Shown here piece after piece: positions 1 through 9,679 of a stretch of 23,614 nt of DNA (the stretch's first letter is position 1; each line of letters starts with the position of its first letter). This stretch comes from Sphaeroforma sirkka (Eukaryota; Opisthokonta; Ichthyosporea; Ichthyophonida), in NCBI GenBank assembly GCA_001586965.3, contig LUCW03001806.1, positions 77,501 to 101,114 on the forward strand. The letters run 5' to 3'. The position numbers and the translations under genes are program-made. The notes under the pieces are model-generated. The model did not search any database and was not told the origin of the DNA. It worked only from the letters and a program-made list of their open reading frames with translations.

Positions 1-390
1 GTCGCAATATGCACGTTCAACCCCCAGAAAACTACGCGTCGTCTGACGTGTTTATTGATAGTGTTGTTTCTCTTGTAGGCATACAACGGGCAGTTACTAT
101 GTCATGTCACTGTGTGAACAGATTATAGTGCACTGTACACGCCTAGGGCCGAGCATGATCGATTAATATGGTCGCTGCATTCTTTAAAATTAAAGTGTAG
201 ATGCACAAAGGCTTCTGTTATTCTGTGGTGACTTTGTATGGAATAAAATACAACGTACACGCTGGGGAGCGAATTCTATACAGTTGTATGGTCACGCATA
301 CATTCTAGAATATAGAGTGCACGCTAGGAACTCACATCATCCCATGTCTTTCTCACTGCCTATGTATTAGAACACAGTCTACGCGCTGGC
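1..390. repeat. Degenerate tandem repeat, unit about 60 bp
   Basis: A motif close to GTACACGCTAGG returns near 134, 254, 317 and 378, with a weaker copy near 195. Each copy is preceded by a TATGG-containing AT-rich stretch. Spacing is about 60-63 bp, so five or six diverged units fit. No coding potential is seen. This is read by eye; a self dot plot would settle the unit length. Confidence 0.4.
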
Positions 391-1159
391 GGAGGAGGAT
401 ACAAAGCTTGGGAGGAGGATAAGGCACTCTCTCGAAGTCCTGCAACGAGCCATCGATTTGTATGGGTAAGGATGTACTTCATAGGCCGATTTGTGTGCAG
501 GTTGCGTAGGATGGGCAAATGGTTATGGTGTCGCGCGCGTAAGATTTGGTATACCACACCCCTTGAGTGTGTTGCAAAGTTCTCCGGGTTTGATTATGGT
601 GTGGTCAACGTTTCAAGAGTGCTTGTACGTTTTGATCTGGCGTACGTGAGAACAGCTTTGACATATTGATGAAGGCTTTGTGCTCTCATTGTACAGCAGA
701 GCGGCCAAGCCTTGTGATAGCGTTAACGTATGTAATGTTGGCTGCGTGTATGCCGCTGCTGGTTTTTGTCTACTCTAAACCTGCCGCCTTTAGTCGTGAA
801 CTTATGCAGCACCTTCATCCCTTCACGGGGACTTAAATGTGAGGTGTATAGATGTGTATGTATATATAAACTTCTGTTCATTCTAGTAAAGTACGTGCGA
901 AGATTGTGTTCGGGTCTGTTTCCACATACAGATTTCAGCTCTCTGTAAATGCTTGCCTCGTTCGGCTTCCCCCTCTATTGCATGTTCTTCGATGCCTGCC
1001 CACACATTCATACCCACCCGCTAGGAGTTGTACTTGGCGACACATTTTTATATTTATATTACATTTCCTACTTTTCACCTCTGGCTGTACTTCTTAGTAT
1101 TCGTTACTAGTAAGTTTTCGAACCGAAATTTTTTTTCTCCCATATTTACTTGTGTGTAG
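391..1159. other. Upstream region of the FAD synthase, possible first exon at 669-727
   Basis: No recognisable protein lies here. Open frames at 472-669, 766-948 and 906-1097 match nothing I know. An ATG at 669 opens a 59-base stretch ending at a GTATGT donor (728). Its phase fits the acceptor at 1159, and it would give an N-terminus of 19 codons plus two bases, with a 432-nt intron similar in size to the others in the gene. The peptide has no resemblance to known FAD synthase N-termini, so this exon is a guess. A pyrimidine-rich tract at about 1128-1158 precedes the acceptor TGTGTGTAG. Confidence 0.25.
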
Positions 1160-2818
1160 GATCCACGGCATAAGCCTGAGTTTCAACGGCGGCAAAGACT
1201 GTACGCTAGTCCTGTACCTATGGGTTGCGGCTTGCGTGAAGGCTGGCGATCTCCTGGAAGACCCTATCCACACTCTCTATGTACTAGAGCACTTCTGCTT
1301 CACGGAGATTCAAGAGTTTGTCGATAGCTGTGCACAAAGGTTTGTCGACAGTATGCGTAGTGTGCGTGGTCGGTGCGACACCGAATGGCATAAAGCTAAT
1401 CTGAAGCCAATCCTCTCATATCCCCGGATGTTATATAGTGTCCATATTCGTTGGTTTGGAAAGGGGGCATTTGATGTGGTCCAAGCTATCCACCGACCTA
1501 TGCATCTTCTACCGTGAGCCCATATAAAGATATAAATCTATTGATACCCGCAGAGGTGTTTAGTTTGCAGTTTTGTTTTCCACCCCTTCTGACCAGATAT
1601 GAATGGAAGGTGTCATGATCCGCTGGTGTTGCCCATCAGGTCCAATCAATGACATTTATACCGAGGCGCTCCCACACATATATATATCTACACTTATAAA
1701 CACCCTCTGTTTCTTTCCTTGATAATGGCAGATTTAATTTAGATTTAATTACGAAGGAAGGCACCATCAAAGAGGGGCTAGGTACAATGCTCGGCAAGTA
1801 TCCGGAAATCAAAGGGGTGATCATAGGAGCAAGGCATACGGACCCGTTCTATGGTAAGCTAATCTGTTGTCAGTTTTCGTATCGTTAAAGGCACTCTTTG
1901 CAGTATATTGCTTCCTCTAAAGCCACTCTCACAGAGTGTACCAAGCTCTTGTATGTTAAAATTTGCGTTGCATCTGAGCACACTGTCGTCGCCTTTTCGT
2001 CCGTCGCAATATCTTATAGCTTGTGTGTGCATACGCCGAGTGCCTCTTTGTGATTCATGGGCTCGTTGCATTGTGTCCTATACAGTCAGGGATATGACGG
2101 GGTTCTTTTATGTACGCTATATGCCCTTATGAGTACCATATAACACACGCATTATCTGTGCCAGTATATTGTCGGTATTTATTTCCTTCGTTGTGCCTAC
2201 CACAGGTAATATGGATGAGCTACAGATGACTGACGAAGATTGGCCGCAAGTGATGCGAATACATCCCATCTTACAGTGGTCGTACCAGAATGTATGGGAA
2301 TGTCTTCTGCGGATTGGCGAGCCTGTATGCGAATTGTACAAGAAAGGGTATGTCTACATGTGTGGCAACACATAGTGTTCATACTCACCGCCCCGTTGTT
2401 TCTAGGTAGTTGTATTATTGCTGGTGGGGCCTGTATATTACCATAGTGCTGGACGAAGTATAGTACTTTCTTCCTTCTGGTATACATGCAAATCTCTCAG
2501 ATATCTGAATGTAAGCGCAATTGCTTTGGAATGGTGTCTTTCTACATGACCTACGCAAAGAAGATATACTGGTTCACATATCATCCATATGCTGGAACTG
2601 CCTGGATATTGCAAGGTGGCACTATATGTTTCACTTTTAAGCTCTCGTTGATCTTCGGTGATTTTCTTTTCCGCAGGTACACATCCGTGGGCAACACGCA
2701 CAATACGCATCCTAATCCTGCGCTGAGGAATGAGAGTATAGAAGGAGGTTACGATCCTGCCTGGAAACTTACGGACGGCACTTTAGAGCGTGCCGGTCGG
2801 GATAAAAAGAAAAGTTAG
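1160..2818 (+). CDS. FAD1: FAD synthase (FMN adenylyltransferase), PAPS-reductase-like fold, spliced
   Basis: This enzyme of the flavin pathway transfers AMP from ATP to FMN, giving FAD. Four exons join in phase: 1160-1339, 1732-1853, 2206-2347 and 2677-2818 (introns of 392, 352 and 329 nt, donors GTTTGT, GTAAGC, GTATGT). Exon one carries the nucleotide-binding motif SFNGGKDC and the helix EIQEFVDSCAQR. Exon two carries the family motif GARHTDP. Exon three carries DEDWPQVMRIHPILQWSY followed by the VWECL helix. The last exon gives YTSVGN, then NPAL, and a Lys-rich end DKKKS with a TAG stop. These exons encode about 195 residues. With the tentative exon at 669-727 the protein would be 214 residues, short but plausible for a stand-alone domain. 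No frame break or missing motif is seen, so the gene looks functional. The true start is not resolved. Confidence 0.9.
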
Positions 2819-2820
2819 TG

Positions 2821-2826
2821 TAATAA
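2821..2826 (+). terminator. AATAAA polyadenylation signal of the FAD synthase
   Basis: AATAAA begins three bases after the stop codon and is followed by an AT-rich stretch. The motif is canonical, but such hexamers are common by chance in AT-rich DNA. A signal this close to the stop would leave a very short 3' UTR. Confidence 0.4.
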
Positions 2827-2829
2827 AAG

Positions 2830-3440
2830 ATTTTCAATCTAGAATAGGTGGTAGTCTCGGAAGTTAGAGAGTCGATGAGAGAATTAGATTCAATCGTTTG
2901 CCACGATATGATATGTGGGAATCACTCGCGCTCATCGGTTTATTGAACACCGTTTACCAATCTCGAATTTTCTGAGCTGTGTTGATATCTGGTATCCTGT
3001 ATGTACGCTCTGATGTGATATTATGAAGTATAAGTTTGCATAGGCTTACTCTCTATAATCACGTTTTAGTTGATTTTTTATACCATAATAGAAGTATACT
3101 CGCGTTGTGGACAGACTAGAGGGATACAATGCACAAGTCCATGTGCTTTATCGAGTTGAGAGAGAAGTTCATGGTATCGATCTGCCTGTTTCAAAAACGT
3201 GGGATAGTGGGCCATTCTAGCCGGGGACATGATAGGGGTTTACTGAGCAGGCTTCTGTGCCTGTCTGATCTGGATACAGTTCAAAATTTATCCAGACACG
3301 TTTACGTCCTTCGCCAGCGAGCAGTGCATGAATAGCGTGATTTGAAACACTAGCTATGTCGTGCAGCAGATCTCAAAAGAATTTAACTTGTCCGTAGTTG
3401 CACGTAATGGTGGAACGAGAATTTGTGGTCTCACCTATAA
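2830..3440. other. Intergenic, no gene seen
   Basis: An open frame of 68 codons at 3129-3335 (+) has no recognisable motif, splice context or family resemblance. I see no RNA gene, repeat or transposon terminus here. Confidence 0.5.
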
Positions 3441-3469
3441 ACCTAAAAACCCTAAAACCCTAAAATCTC
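3441..3469 (+). repeat. Interstitial telomere-type repeat (CCCTAAA-like)
   Basis: Three or so imperfect CCTAAA/CCCTAAAA units lie in a row, C-rich strand on top. They abut the satellite on their right, the order expected at a left chromosome end, but a host gene lies to the left. The tract is therefore internal. Confidence 0.65.
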
Positions 3470-4285
3470 CAAGTGGCTCAATATATAGCTACGTATATAA
3501 GTATGACTAAAAGTTGTATTTTAAAGCTGAAAGTGACTCATATGTAGCTACATATAAGCATGACTCAAATTGACACTTTAAACTTAAAGTGGTTCAATAT
3601 GTAGCTACGCGTGTAAGCATGACTAAAATTGATATTTCAAACTTGTAGTGACTCAAGATGTAGCTGCGCGTGTAGGCATGACATCATAGACTTGGAGCGG
3701 TTCAATATGTAGCTATGCGTATAGGCATGATCAAAATTGATCTTTTAAGCATTTTTTACTGCATACTCGTACTTAAAATATTCACTATCCACTAATTTAG
3801 TGGATAATTCAAATTTGTATTTCAATATGTAGTCACGTGTACAAGCATGACTAAAATTGGCATTTTAGCCATATTTTACTGTACATATCTTCTTAATATT
3901 CACTATTCACTATTTTAAATTTGACTTTTAAAACCAAGTGGCTCAATATATAGCTGCGCGTTGTAAGCATGACTTAAATTGTCATCTTAAACTTCCTATA
4001 TTGCATACTTGTATTGTTATTAATTCACAATTCACTAGCTGACATTCAAACAAAGTGACTCAAATGTAGCTACGCATGTAAAAACGACTAAAGTTGTCAT
4101 TTTGATATATTTTACTGCGGACTTGTATTTACAATGTTCACTGTTCTGTAATTTAAAACTGACATTTAAAACTTTAAGTGGCTCGATCTGTAGCTACAGG
4201 TGTAGGCATGACTAAAATTGTCATTATTCAAAAAAATGCATTTTGCTGCGTACTTATAATCACAATATTCACTATTCACTGATTG
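3470..4285. repeat. Satellite array with 57-bp and 120-bp units
   Basis: The core TAGCTACGCGTGTAAGCATG, preceded by AAGTGGCTCAATATG, recurs with variation at 3486, 3545, 3602, 3661, 3710, 3830, 3951, 4067 and 4191. The first units are spaced 49-59 bp apart and the later ones 116-124 bp. Each long unit is a short unit plus a segment of similar length containing TATTCACTATTCACT. The copies are strongly diverged. No coding frame runs through it. Confidence 0.85.
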
Positions 4286-6066
4286 AAATTTTATGGGTCA
4301 GCATTTAAACAGGCAGACTTGCTGTATGTGAGTTCTATAGTGGGGATTGTGTGCAAGTGGCGAAGAACACGACAGGCGGTGAGCCAATGGGTCTCACATG
4401 AATTGGCAAGGACGCGAGAGAAACTATTGAGAGCAAATGTGATGTCGATGCGAGTGAGGATCGAAAGGTAGTAAATTAGGTTACTGATGAATTCACGTTA
4501 GGGGCAGTCGTGGGGTGGCCCAGTGTTGACCTCGAGAGTTGTGGTGGGCAGTAGCGTGTAGACTGGATGGGTAGTGGTTCGATAGTCTCAAGTTGGCGAC
4601 GATGCGGCAGCCAAGGAGCCAAGTAAATGTAGCAACGTCAACGGGTGTGAACCACAAATGATAAGGACAAACTGTAGGATGGGGTACGGAGAGCATCGAT
4701 CAGTGTAAGCTAGTGTAAAATCAAAGTGAAGGAGCTTGACTGGAATAAATAGAACCAGAGTTTGCCAAATTGCTTGAGACCACAGAGGGACTGCTAGAGA
4801 TCAAGGGTGGTGTCACTGGTAAGGACAATCGTGTATAAGCCTGTGGGCGGTTTCATGAAGGCCTGTGGGCGGTTTTATGAAGATGGAGTGGTCCAGATTG
4901 GCGTGAAGAAATGCAGTATTGACGTCCATTTTCTCTGTATGCGCCCTTTTTGGCGGCGACGTCCAGGAGGGTGCGGAGCGATTCATGGGTGCAAGTAGGC
5001 ACATGTCATGTTCCTAGTCTGGGTGAAACCGTGCGCGACGAGACGAGCATTGTATTTGTCAATGATCGCATATATTATTTTGATTTTGACGACCCACTTT
5101 AACAACGGCTTTGTACTTGCGTTGGTCGGATCGATGTTTTCGAGTGAGGCGTGGTGTATATTGGAAATATTGGAGAGATCAGCGTGGTGTGGGTCGGCGG
5201 CAATGTCGTCAATCAGATTGCTGAGTTCACGTGAGTGAGAGCGCTTGACGACATGCTGCTAGAGCCTGTCGAGGTGAGCGTGAACAAGGATGCGAGCTTC
5301 TTCGGAGGTGGCATGAATGACTGGCGAAGCTTGGCGTTCTGTTGCGATTGGAAATTGGTTACACTGAGACGAGCTTTGCGAGCCTATTTATTGGTGGAGG
5401 ACTGGACTGGTGAGCGTGCGATGGCAATCCGGAGGACGACGTGAAAGTCGCTGGTGATGGGCTAGGACTCGATGGAGGCGATGGTTAGGACCTGGCAGGA
5501 TGTCTGAGGGTTCCAGGAGGCTGTCTGAAATGGTCTCGGCGGATAGGATTTCGTTGGTTGGCGGTGGCTCGACGAATGGGTGATCGTTGGTAGGTGGTGA
5601 GTGGAAGGTAAGAGTGGTGGGTATGTTATCGGAATGTGTGGATGTCAGGGAAGATGTCACGGTATATGTCAACGACCGTGAGTTGCTCAGGGGAGAAGTA
5701 TGGCTCGGACTTGGATTCGACGATATCCAGAAAGGAAAAATGCCCTTGTTTCACTGGACGTGGCGGGAAGTCATTGTGGGGCCGGTGTCGACAGTAAGTC
5801 AGCACAGGAGGAATGGTCGTGAGTAGGTTTTGGTCGTGCAGGTGGACTGGTAGCCAAATCTGGCACCATGTAATTTAGAGACTGTTGGTTTGGATGGCAT
5901 TGAGGAGGTAGCAACCGGCTGATTCATCAATGCCTAAAGTTGCACCTTCACGGGCGATGATACACTGTGCGAGGCCGTAGGGGATACGATTATGATCCAT
6001 TGTGTCGCATGTTCCGGACGGAGAAGATGGGTTGGTTGACGTCCGGAAGGACGAAGGCGGGTCCAA
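4283..6066 (-). pseudogene. Decayed Ty1/copia pol (integrase end, reverse transcriptase, start of RNase H)
   Basis: Read right to left, successive frames show the copia order. First comes an integrase C-terminal-like piece with CYLLNAIQ (about 5900). A Pro/Ser/Thr-rich spacer follows (5388-5672), then the RT start YNARLVAHGFTQ (about 5050). RT motif A appears as EKMDVNTAFLHANLD (about 4910-4950), then LCGLKQFGKLW (about 4760), and finally REFISNL and ILTRIDITFALN (about 4430-4500). These correspond to the family motifs KARLVAKGF, DVKTAFL, YGLKQ and TRPDI. Frames change several times and stops interrupt them, so no protein can be made. No LTRs were recognised; the satellite abuts its 3' side. 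The base composition is more GC-rich than the flanks. Confidence 0.85.
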
Positions 6067-6329
6067 GGCTGGGAAGGGTGGTTTTGATCACATCACGTGG
6101 TCTAAAAAAAGCTCACATGAATTGTACAAGTGAAACGAGAATTGGGTTTCGCTCATATAGTAGTTTCGATAGTTTAATATCATATGTACTTAGACAAAGT
6201 ATACTTAGACTCATGATACTCGGTTACTCTGTTACGTTTGAGTTTAGGTCCTTGTGGTCCTCGATGGTGAGCAGGATGTTTCTTATGGCCTTTTGGGGGT
6301 ACATACATGTCATGATCTCTTAAAGTTGT
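6067..6329. other. No gene seen
   Basis: This stretch joins the copia remnant to the next open frame. It may be the decayed upstream integrase of that element, but no motif could be identified. Confidence 0.4.
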
Positions 6330-6536
6330 CTACGAATATACTCTGACTATCAGAACATTTGTTTGTGTAGAAAATGCTTCAGCACGAGCCTTATTTTTGT
6401 GTAGGCGTTTACGAGACCTCTTATTGACTGTTTTCAATACATCTGGATCATCAAATGCTGATAGTAGTAGTATATCGTATTGTGCCTCGTTTGCTAATTT
6501 GGCTGCATAGTAGGTAAAATATGTACTTCCCGACAA
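6330..6536 (-). CDS. Short open frame, unrecognised, possible fragment
   Basis: An open frame of 68 codons with a basic, Lys/Arg-rich middle (RSRKRLHKNKARAEAF). It matches no family I know. It may be a relic of the neighbouring transposon or a chance frame. The base at the start is not a strong initiation context and no splice partner was found. Confidence 0.15.
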   Translation of the reverse strand: MSGSTYFTYYAAKLANEAQYDILLLSAFDDPDVLKTVNKRSRKRLHKNKARAEAFSTQTNVLIVRVYS

Positions 6537-6966
6537 TCTTTTAAACTTGTAAGATATAAGGATGTAGTAAAAGAATGATTTCTGTTTTTATTTGAAGAAA
6601 TCGAGCCGTCAGAATTATCAACTCCATACGTTCGCTGTTTTATTCGGCTACTCAAATCACGGACGGTTCAATATACTTAGCGTCAGAATCGAGAGCCATT
6701 GATGTTGGCTATAATCCCGATCTCAAACTGGGCTATTTTCTTTGTATCGTTTCATCGCTTCTGTCTCTTTCTCAGAGCGATATCCGGCAGAGTCATGGCC
6801 ATTATTTGTATGTGTTTAGATTTGAGCAAGCTTGTGCGATGAGTGCTAAGTGATCTTAGCATAAGGCCTACACTCAAGAATATACATTTATGTGTTTTAG
6901 GAACAAACTAATTATGAAACTAATCAGTATCACTAAATATTTACAAACAATATTTTGACGTTTGCC
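6537..6966. other. AT-rich intergenic stretch, no gene seen
   Basis: No open frame, RNA gene or transposon terminus was recognised between the short open frame and the (TA)n tract. Confidence 0.45.
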
Positions 6967-6991
6967 TATATATATATATATATATATATAT
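6967..6991. repeat. (TA)n microsatellite
   Basis: A run of about twelve TA dinucleotides, directly beside the inverted-repeat palindrome that follows. Confidence 0.9.
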
Positions 6992-6995
6992 GAAC

Positions 6996-7149
6996 AAAGT
7001 CGCTAAATGTACATTGAAAAATGTGGAAAAGTCACTATATGTACATTCACCCTTTTCCTCGATGAAAACGTACTGAAATATGGATCAAATATGTACAAAT
7101 GTACATTTAGTGACAATTTCAATTTTTTTTATGTACATTTTGTGACTTT
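6996..7149. repeat. Inverted-repeat palindrome, MITE-like or transposon subterminal repeat
   Basis: AAAGTCGCTAAATGTACATT (6996) and a near copy at 7027-7047 lie on the left. The inverted forms AATGTACATTTAGTGAC (7098) and ATGTACATTTTGTGACTTT (7131) lie on the right. The two arms could fold into a long hairpin with a loop of about 50 bases. It lies just past the 3' end of the Mutator-like locus, so it may be one subterminal end. No matching copy was found near 12100-12430. Confidence 0.6.
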
Positions 7150-7326
7150 ATCGTGCAAAATTTGCTTAAATTTAAATTAAAGAGCCTTCGGCTATATCCT
7201 TTTTTAACGAATAAATGCGTTGAGGGGGGGGTATGTTGTCTTTTATTGATTGGTGTTGATATATGCTGCTTCATTCAAGCTTATCTCACTGCCTGGTTCG
7301 CAACTCACGTGGTCTGTGATGCTCTT

Positions 7327-8098
7327 TTACAGGAATATACGAGAATAGTGTTTCGGAAATCCATCTTTAATTCTGTTGTCATGTTGGACGCTTGTGACAT
7401 ATTCGTGCGAAGATAATGCCTCCAAATCATGCGCGAGTTGTGGATTTTCTGATACTGCTCTAGCATAGGCACAAAGCAAAACCCCACAGCTAAAACTGTC
7501 GTGTTGGTTTATACCGCATACTTTATGGCTGTATGTAACATTATCTGTGAGGTAACATTTCATCCAAAACCCTAAACCCTAAAACCCTACTATATAATTG
7601 AATTGTTCGTCAGCTATAACGGGATTTGGCATACCATCTAAAATAGTAACTGTAGCGTTAGTTGTGTTTAGGGTTATTCCAATGTGCGTTGCTATGAATC
7701 AATGGAATGAATACAGAAATCCTTTCGGACACCTGTGGTGGTCCCTTAACTCGTAAGCTTTCTGCCCTACGATACTTGTATAAGTCCTTCATCCATACTC
7801 TGTGTGCATCAGCATCACAGAAACGAACAGCCAGAGAGGGTAATTGTGATAAATTGTAGAATACCCCGGATATAAGCGAGCCTTTGATCCACTCCGCTGG
7901 TTTGCAGCATTGTACTACAACGTTCTCCTGCAAGTTCCAGCCGCCGACATAAAATAACTTCGACTCTGCCACAGTGCCTTTCACTACATTGGTATCTACG
8001 TTGATTATCTCTTTTTGCTTCTTTTCTACATGTTCACTGTTTCCATTGCTTATTGTAGAAGGCGGCGCTCTCTTTCTCAACAACGTAGAGTGATACAA
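7327..8098 (-). CDS. C48/Ulp1-like cysteine protease domain of the MULE locus
   Basis: The domain starts after an acceptor near 8098 with a basic stretch, then EWIKGSLISGVFYNL, like the substrate-binding start of Ulp1 domains. Next comes ISVFIPLIHSNAHW, whose HW pair holds the catalytic His. A Asp in TILDGM follows (about 7630), and NQHDSFSCGVLLCAYA supplies the oxyanion-hole Gln and the catalytic Cys. The His-Asp-Gln-Cys order of the family is complete. The frame shifts by one base at 7678, right after HW, and a TAG lies in the CCCTAAA-like tract at 7566-7590, so as it stands the domain cannot be translated in one piece. Proteases of this fold remove SUMO-like modifiers; the target here is unknown. 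Confidence 0.8.
7566..7590 (+). repeat. Telomere-type tract inside the protease exon
   Basis: Three CCCTAAA/CCCTAAAA units lie between the catalytic Asp and Cys segments of the Ulp1 domain. The flanking protein frame is the same on both sides, and the tract supplies an in-frame stop. Confidence 0.75.
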
Positions 8099-9486
8099 CT
8101 TGTTTTGCTAGTCATTAACACTCTATACTTACCAGTTGCGGTTTGCAGCCCGTTTTTTCCTCATTGGTGCACCCGATGCATGGATTCCGGCCTGATATGT
8201 TTGATGCTTTAATTTCCCTGGCAGTTCACTGCTAATTGTAGGTTGGGAATATGGGGATCAATATAAACTTTACCGAGTTTCACCTCACAGAGAAACGACA
8301 ATCCTTCTCAAAAATAAAAAACACACCTTGATGCGTAGTCATTATCGTTGTGGGTACTAGCTGTTGTTCTCATTTGGCTGGATGTGCATTCCTTGTCTGC
8401 AACGATAGAAGAGCCTGTCTCTGTACCAAGTAATGTATATATTATGTCAGCAAGCACAAGTTTTGAATATGAACATAATCATTACGTTACTCAGATATAG
8501 TCTTTACACTAACTCAACTATCAGAGATATACAGCCTGAAAAACATACTTACACTGGTTACCATGTCTGTATAGGTTTCTGTCTGTGTAGGTGTCGGATT
8601 GTTATCAGCATCTGGGACGGACGTAATGATATCTGTGACAGGGCGGTGACAGGGCGAATTAAACTATGGAAGTTAGACTTTGTAGCAATCAAATCTTTGA
8701 AAGACACATTTTGAAAATGTTCTATATTCATTCGATGCGCCACTGGAACCCCATACATACCGGCAAAACTAGACGAGGTCAATAAGAGGAAAACTTCCCT
8801 CTCCTTTTCATATTGTTTGATAATTTGATGTAAAGAAGCTCCCTATTAATGTTCTCCCGAGTCAATTGCTTGATCCCATTGCGCCATCAGTTTCGCTATA
8901 CACGTAGTAATGCGTCTTACATTTCCCCTGTGAACAGATTTTTGTTATCTTATAAAAAAATACAATCCTTCTCTTATCATCATCGATTCAATATTTTAAA
9001 GAAATCGAATATACATACGTGGCAGATGACGTTGATGAAAGTGGCGCATCAGTCGTTGGCATCTCCCGTAGGGGCGAATCCTTAACGGAGTCACTGTTTT
9101 GAGTTTTTTCGTTAAGTCACGATCGTTAACAAAGAATCTCAATTCCTTCCCTTATCAGCATCAATTCAATATTTTTAAGAAATCGAATAGACATACGTGG
9201 CAGATGACGTTGATGAAGGTGGCGCATCAGTCGTTGGCAAATCCTGTAGGGTCGAATTGATAACGGTGTCTTTGTTTTGGTCCGCTGAGTGCGTCTTCGT
9301 TGGCGTTTGTTTTTGTCTGTGCGTTTGAGCAGGTGATCGACGACGACTGAAAATCAGTTACACAATATATCACAAGCAACAAACTCAACATTGCAATCAC
9401 TGATAGTGTTCCTTACCTTGAACTTTCGTGATCTTTAATTATCTTTCGTATACCTCGAAGGTTCTTTAATTGATACGAGTTGTCGC
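8099..9486 (-). other. Linker exons of the MULE-Ulp1 locus, Ser/Thr/Pro-rich
   Basis: Short exons lie between consensus splice sites. One starts at 9486 after TTACAG and ends at an AG|GTATAC donor near 9455. The next starts after TGATTTTCAG near 9347 and ends at the donor GTATGT near 9193. Its near copy ends at the donor near 9016. Further candidates end at donors near 8549 (GTAAGT), 8327 (GTGTGT) and 8131 (GTAAGT). The encoded protein is low-complexity, for example PTTDAPPSSTSSAT, with a basic stretch at its start. It has no fold I recognise and looks like a flexible tether between the transposase and the protease. Exon order below 9000 is uncertain. Confidence 0.5.
8966..9275. repeat. Tandem duplication of a linker exon and its splice sites, offset about 177 bp
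   Basis: 8966-9098 and 9143-9275 are near copies containing GACATACGTGGCAGATGACG (ATACATACG in the first copy). On the - strand both encode a variant of PTTDAP.SSTSSAT and both end with the same GTATGT donor in the same phase. Confidence 0.8.
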
Positions 9487-9549
9487 TGTAAGAGAATAAC
9501 AGAAAAATTAAGCAAGAAAGTCACAAATGATTACACAAAAGAGACTTAC

Positions 9550-9571
9550 CATGGAGACTGACGAGTACGCG
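9550..9571 (-). other. 22-nt microexon bounded by a 30-nt intron
   Basis: The knuckle exon ends at a GTATGT donor (9601) and an acceptor GATTCAG ends at 9572, leaving an intron of only 30 nt. The 22-nt exon then ends at ATG|GTAAGT. Phases agree with the exon before and with the exon starting at 9486. If the short intron is not removed, a TGA follows soon after the knuckle and the transposase would end there. Confidence 0.45.
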
Positions 9572-9601
9572 CTGAATCAAATAAATCAATAAACCACATA
9601 C

Positions 9602-9679
9602 TCGCCATCGCAGGTGTTGATGTTATGGCCAGCTTCTCCACACTTCGAGCACGTTATAGTCTTCTTAAGTACATGATTT
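9602..9679 (-). CDS. CCHC zinc-knuckle exon of the MULE transposase
   Basis: The exon starts after TGTATCAG and continues in phase from the SWIM exon. It encodes CSKCGEAGHNINTC, a CX2CX4HX4C knuckle of the type found at the C-terminus of many MULE transposases, where it binds nucleic acid. All four zinc ligands are present. The first part of this exon lies within a short tandem duplication (9655-9692 and 9708-9745). Confidence 0.8.

Noticed and set aside
472..1097. Short + strand frames as the 5' exons of the FAD synthase
   Set aside because: None shows the family's N-terminal helix; only the ATG at 669 gives a donor in the right phase, and that is noted as tentative.
1340..1517. Reading the FAD synthase straight on past 1339 to the TGA at 1517
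   Set aside because: Similarity to the family stops at AQR; the donor at 1340 and the acceptor at 1731 restore FNLDL in phase.
2117..2487. Overlapping - strand open frames across the FAD synthase
   Set aside because: They lie opposite conserved exons and have no motif of their own.
3129..3335. A 68-codon gene downstream of the FAD synthase
   Set aside because: No motif, no splice context and a length expected by chance.
3470..4285. A CRISPR array
   Set aside because: The repeats are diverged, there are no constant spacers, and the DNA is eukaryotic. It is a satellite.
6330..6536. A viral or host basic protein
   Set aside because: The Lys/Arg-rich stretch alone does not support any family; kept only as a low-confidence open frame.
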